Source of the DNA: Parundibacterium terreum
GTDB taxonomy: Bacteria > Pseudomonadota > Gammaproteobacteria > Burkholderiales > Burkholderiaceae_D
Assembly (NCBI RefSeq): GCF_014636315.1
Contig: NZ_BMED01000001.1
Span: 186,316 to 250,315 of the forward strand
Length of the DNA: 64,000 nt
Direction of reading: 5' to 3'
Both the position numbers and the translations under genes were made by a program. Positions 60,484-64,000 of the stretch are shown piece by piece (the stretch's first letter is position 1; each line of letters starts with the position of its first letter). Under the pieces are notes generated by a model. It was not told where the DNA came from. It did not search any database and saw nothing but the letters and a program-made list of their open reading frames with translations.

Positions 60484-62739
60484 ATGCCAAAAGAAACGTC
60501 TTCTCCTGTCGTGCGCCCGTATATCCCGGCCTCGGCGCAAATCCCCGAACTCAGCATCCGGGCGCTCCTGATGGGCGTAATCCTGGGCATGGTGTTTGGC
60601 GCCTCGTCCCTGTACCTGGTCCTGAAGGTTGGTTTGACCGTCAGCGCGTCCATCCCCGTGGCCGTTATCGCGATTACCCTGTTCCGTCTGTTTAATAAGA
60701 TGGGCGGCAAGGATTCCACCATTCTGGAAAACAGCATTACGCAAACAGCCGGCTCCGCAGGTGAATCGCTGGCCTTCGGCCTGGGCGTGACAATGCCTGC
60801 CATCCTGATCCTGGGTTTTGACCTGGAAATCTCGCGGGTAATGCTGGTAGGCGGCCTAGGCGGCCTGCTGGGTATACTGATGATGATTCCTATGCGCCGC
60901 ACGATGATCGTCGAGCAGCACAATGAATTGAAATACCCTGAAGGTACAGCCTGCGCTGCGGTATTGATGGCGGCAGCAACGCCAACATCGCGTGAAGCGG
61001 CCGGCGAAACAGCACAGCCGGGTGCGCAGGATGATGCAGGCAAACGTGCCGCGATCATTTTCGGCGGCTTCGGCATAGGTTTGCTGTACAAAATATTCAA
61101 CGTGGCATTCAAGGGTTGGAAAGATACGCCGGAAGTCGCGTTTGGCGCACCGCTGAAAGGCGGCTCGCTCGGCGCCGAAGTGTCGCCTGAGTTGCTGGGC
61201 GTAGGTTATATCATCGGCCCACGTATTGCTTCCGTCATGGCCGCCGGTGGTGTGATGTCTTACCTGCTGCTGATCCCTATGATCAAGTTTTTCGGCGATG
61301 CGCTGAGCGTGCCAGTTAGCCCCGGCACCAAGCTGATCAGCCAAATGGCGCCGCACGATATCCGCAGCGCTTATATTCTGTACATAGGTGCAGGTGCGGT
61401 TGCTGCAGGCGGCCTGGTCAGCCTGGTGCGCGCGATGCCGACTATCTGGCGCAGCCTGTCTGCCGGTCTGGCAGGCATGGGTAAAGGCGCAGCAGCGACC
61501 ATCTCTGCTCCGTTGCGTACCGACCAGGATATCCCGATGAAATGGGTCGTGATCGGCTGCCTGGCTATCATCGCCATCATCACTGTTGCCACACCTTTGC
61601 ACATGAATTTGCTGGGTGCTTTGCTGATCCTGGTGTTCGGCTTCCTGTTCGCTACTGTTTCTTCCCGTTTGACGGGTGAAATCGGTTCTTCATCCAACCC
61701 CATTTCCGGCATGACCGTGGCAACGCTGCTGTTCACCTGCCTGATCTTCCTGATCATGGGCTGGACCGGTGGCCAGTACTACGTGACGGCCTTGTCTGTG
61801 GGCGCTATTGTTTGTATCGCTTCCAGCAATGCCGGTACGACTTCGCAGGATTTGAAAACAGGCTACCTGGTTGGCTCTACACCGAAATACCAGCAGTATG
61901 CAATCCTGGCCGGTGCTTTGTCTTCCGCGCTGATCCTCGGCCCTATCCTGCTGAAATTGAATGATGCAGGTACAGTGTATGTACCTGCTGCGCAAGTCGC
62001 ACCGAACCTGAGCACGGATGTGTCCAAGCTGACTGAAAGCGGCCAGTTGCAAGGCCCTCAAGCCGAGCAAGACAAAGGCACCTATAAAGTCTGGCAAAAA
62101 ATGGATACCGTGGGCGGCCCAGCCGGCAAGTATTTTGTCGACAATGCAGGCAAAGTGGTCTACCTGGTTGACCCGGGCATCAACGGCGCCTACAACAAGC
62201 GCCCTGACGGCAGCGAAGTAAAGAAATACGATGCGCCGAAAGCCGTGCTGATGTCTTACATCATCAAGGGCATCCTGGATCGCCAACTGCCATGGTCGCT
62301 GGTGTTGTTCGGCGTGATGATTGCCCTGGTGCTGGAAATGGCCGGAATACCATCGCTGGCATTTGCGGTTGGCGTGTATCTGCCTCTGTCTTCCTCTGCT
62401 CCGTTGTTCGTGGGTGGCATGATACGCTGGTGGGTAGATCGCCGTAACAACAAGCTGGAACATAACAAGCACCTGAACGAAGAAGAAAAGCAGGCGGCAG
62501 GCGATCGCAGTTCCGGCGTATTGCTGGCTTCCGGCTACATCGCAGGCGGCGCACTGGCCGGTATCGTGATTGCATTCACCGCTGGCATCCTGACTAATTT
62601 CGACAAGGCGATAGGCGAATGGTCGACAAAGAACAATCCGTTCTTTGAAGGCGGTAATGCGGATGCGCTGTCCCTGATTCCTTATGCGCTGATTATTCTG
62701 ACTTTGTACTGGGTTGCGCGCGAGAAAAAGCCCGCGTAA
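60484..62739 (+). CDS. OPT-family oligopeptide/metal-chelate transporter
   Basis: A 751-residue inner-membrane carrier with about 14-16 helices. The family's opening LMGVILGMVFGASSLYLVLKVGLTVSASIPVAVIAITLFR is plain, as is EQHNELKYPEGTACAAVL. OPT proteins import small peptides or siderophore-metal complexes by proton coupling; bacterial members are little studied. A soluble insertion around residues 490-590 (rich in Lys, Asp and Gly) lies between helices. Monocistronic with a terminator. Confidence 0.92.
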   Translation: MPKETSSPVVRPYIPASAQIPELSIRALLMGVILGMVFGASSLYLVLKVGLTVSASIPVAVIAITLFRLFNKMGGKDSTILENSITQTAGSAGESLAFGLGVTMPAILILGFDLEISRVMLVGGLGGLLGILMMIPMRRTMIVEQHNELKYPEGTACAAVLMAAATPTSREAAGETAQPGAQDDAGKRAAIIFGGFGIGLLYKIFNVAFKGWKDTPEVAFGAPLKGGSLGAEVSPELLGVGYIIGPRIASVMAAGGVMSYLLLIPMIKFFGDALSVPVSPGTKLISQMAPHDIRSAYILYIGAGAVAAGGLVSLVRAMPTIWRSLSAGLAGMGKGAAATISAPLRTDQDIPMKWVVIGCLAIIAIITVATPLHMNLLGALLILVFGFLFATVSSRLTGEIGSSSNPISGMTVATLLFTCLIFLIMGWTGGQYYVTALSVGAIVCIASSNAGTTSQDLKTGYLVGSTPKYQQYAILAGALSSALILGPILLKLNDAGTVYVPAAQVAPNLSTDVSKLTESGQLQGPQAEQDKGTYKVWQKMDTVGGPAGKYFVDNAGKVVYLVDPGINGAYNKRPDGSEVKKYDAPKAVLMSYIIKGILDRQLPWSLVLFGVMIALVLEMAGIPSLAFAVGVYLPLSSSAPLFVGGMIRWWVDRRNNKLEHNKHLNEEEKQAAGDRSSGVLLASGYIAGGALAGIVIAFTAGILTNFDKAIGEWSTKNNPFFEGGNADALSLIPYALIILTLYWVAREKKPA

Positions 62740-62789
62740 TTGAGGTATAAGTGATATGGTGAGCCTGCTCAGCGGGTCGCCTGAATATA

Positions 62790-62826
62790 AAAAAGGCTTA
62801 AACGTAAATCGTTTAAGCCTTTTCTT
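62790..62826. terminator. Bidirectional terminator after the OPT gene
   Basis: AAAAGGCTTAAAC pairs with GTTTAAGCCTTTT around a 7-nt loop, with A and T runs on the two sides; it serves the convergent hydrolase gene as well. Confidence 0.9.
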
Positions 62827-62869
62827 TTAGGCCCTGCTTGTAGCCTTCTTCGCCGCTGTATTCGTGCGT

Positions 62870-63454
62870 TCAGGCTAGTTCGCCATGCGACGCTTCCTCG
62901 GTATCCAGCATTTGCGATAGCTCCGCAAGGTAGCGTGCCTGCGATTTGACACAAAATCCACCCGAATAAGGATTCATGAAACCGTGTGCGGTATTTTTTA
63001 CCAGTTCTACGGTGTGTCCCTTATCCTTTAGTTCGGCTGCCAGCAGGCCCGGCTCAAATGCTGCTTCTTTTTCCGCGAAAATCAGGCGGCTTGGGCATAC
63101 GGGTTGGATATCGGTATAGTCGCGGATGCGGGAGCCGTAAAACAAGCTCATCATCTGCAGGTGCCGGAACACGGGTGAGGTGCTGCCCAGCCATAGAGCC
63201 GAAGCACCGGCGCTGAAGCCTATCGCAAAATGAATATGGCTTCCCTGCTCCTTGAGCAGATGCTGGATCTTTTCGGCATAGCGGGCAACTCCGCCTTCAG
63301 CCAGGAAAGCCTGGTAGGCTTTTTGTTCCGAGTAAAATGCGCTTGCGATATCGCTGAAGGGTGAAACCAGCCTGCATTTGCGACCGAGGCTACGCGCCAG
63401 ACTGTGTACTGCGGGGGTGATGCCAAAAACGTCGGTTGCGATGAGTACGGTCAT
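62870..63454 (-). CDS. Dienelactone-hydrolase-like alpha/beta hydrolase
   Basis: A 194-residue protein close to the dienelactone hydrolase fold, but the nucleophile is Ser (GFSAGASAL, around residue 80) instead of the usual Cys. Asp is expected in the FAEKEAAFE segment, where a Glu stands instead, and the His is in TAHGFMNP. It is shorter than typical dienelactone hydrolase (about 230). A role on small lactones or esters is possible but not established. Confidence 0.75.
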   Translation of the reverse strand: MTVLIATDVFGITPAVHSLARSLGRKCRLVSPFSDIASAFYSEQKAYQAFLAEGGVARYAEKIQHLLKEQGSHIHFAIGFSAGASALWLGSTSPVFRHLQMMSLFYGSRIRDYTDIQPVCPSRLIFAEKEAAFEPGLLAAELKDKGHTVELVKNTAHGFMNPYSGGFCVKSQARYLAELSQMLDTEEASHGELA

Positions 63455-63673
63455 GAATGAAATCTTGGTGAAGCCAGGTGATACAGAAAATCAGACAGCC
63501 TTGCTGAAATTCCAGCGAAGCGCGGAGACTACCGGATATGACGGTGAATTTCAACATAAAAATCCTGCGCAGCATCTCTATTCAAGAGGCAAAGAAAGAA
63601 CGATGCCATCCGCAATGGAACCTAAATGAACAATCATGTTCCAATCAACACAAATAAACCGACAAGGAAAATG

Positions 63674-64000
63674 ATGCACAGCGCTTCAATTCACATGCTA
63701 GTACGAAAAGGCTTGCTTGCTGCCGGCCTGTTTATCACGGCACAGGGTCTTGCTCACGCAGATGGGCTGGCCGATTTAAAGGCAGCGCTGGGAAGGTTGC
63801 AGGGACAGGCTCCAATCAAAGCCACGGTGGAGTTCAAGACCTGGAGCAAACACGGCGAAGGCAAGGACCTGGACGAGAGCAGCGGACTCGCCAGCATTGC
63901 GATAGAGGACAATTCGCGCGGCATGCAGATACTCTACAGCCGTGATGTGCTCTCGCGTATGGAGGCGGAGGAGCGCGCCAAGGAGAAAGATCAAAAGGCC
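63674..64000 (+). CDS. Secreted protein of unknown function, N-terminal part (cut by window edge)
   Basis: The frame from ATG 63674 (or 63671) is open to the window edge, 109 codons without a stop. It begins with a signal peptide (cleavage near residue 29, after AHA), then a polar segment, KATVEFKTWSKHGEGKDLDESSGLASIAIEDNSRGMQILYSRDVLSRMEAEER, which suggests a beta-rich periplasmic or outer-membrane-associated protein with a helix at the end. AAGGA at 63664-63668 suits the second ATG. No family is recognised from this part. Confidence 0.7.
   Translation, partial: MHSASIHMLVRKGLLAAGLFITAQGLAHADGLADLKAALGRLQGQAPIKATVEFKTWSKHGEGKDLDESSGLASIAIEDNSRGMQILYSRDVLSRMEAEERAKEKDQKA

Noticed and set aside
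1..64000. Mobile elements, CRISPR arrays, tRNA or rRNA genes
   Set aside because: No transposase, integrase, regularly spaced repeats or RNA-gene cores were found on either strand by reading; a tRNAscan or Infernal run would be decisive.

Overview
The window reads as chromosome of a free-living betaproteobacterium, most likely Burkholderiales/Oxalobacteraceae (Herminiimonas/Janthinobacterium-like). This is inferred from protein styles, moderate GC, and gene orders such as a LytS-type kinase divergent from argH and the iscRSUA-hscBA-fdx-iscX operon. About 94% is coding. I saw no tRNA or rRNA gene, insertion sequence, prophage or CRISPR array.

Layout. 0-7.8 kb: the N-terminal part of an AlgZ/LytS sensor kinase (cut by the left edge), argH, a complete branched-chain amino-acid ABC transporter (livK, livHMGF) and a LysR regulator. 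7.9-16 kb: MFS exporter, pmbA/darP, a tightly packed run (mogA, YdjM-like hydrolase, esterase, PhyH-type oxygenase, alpha/beta hydrolase), yaeQ and purU. 16-24 kb: two paralogous CurA-type oxidoreductases around a bile-acid-symporter-like carrier and a LysR regulator, a secreted prolyl oligopeptidase and two small secreted proteins. 23.8-27.1 kb: an AsnC/Lrp regulator divergent from a lysine-6-dehydrogenase-like gene and an ALDH7-type semialdehyde dehydrogenase, a probable lysine-to-aminoadipate route. 27.3-30.5 kb: two tandem periplasmic solute-binding-like paralogues, two small DNA-binding-type proteins and a PheC-like protein. 30.7-36.5 kb: the full ISC iron-sulfur operon. 36.8-45.2 kb: an orphan histidine kinase, thyA-folA, DUF4337, a MipA-like outer membrane protein, a large Arg/Lys/Orn decarboxylase and a PilZ protein. 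45.4-52.9 kb: a DUF1800/DUF1501 export pair, glutaminase, DadA, dcd and XdhC. 53-57.8 kb: IorAB-type molybdenum hydroxylase divergent from an AcoR-type sigma-54 activator. 57.8-64 kb: a DnaQ-DUF1653 fusion, MFS exporter, OPT transporter, dienelactone-hydrolase-like protein and a secreted protein cut by the right edge.

Amino-acid use is a recurring theme (liv uptake, lysine oxidation, decarboxylase, DadA, glutaminase, PheC-like), and molybdenum cofactor handling links mogA, xdhC and iorAB. The most distinctive signals are regulatory: a consensus sigma-54 promoter facing iorAB with a weaker sigma-54-like element facing the activator gene, three helically phased direct repeats between the Lrp-type gene and the lysine pathway, a 16-bp element repeated in inverted orientation before DUF1800/DUF1501, and a hairpin-rich leader whose last stem covers the ribosome-binding site of the decarboxylase gene.
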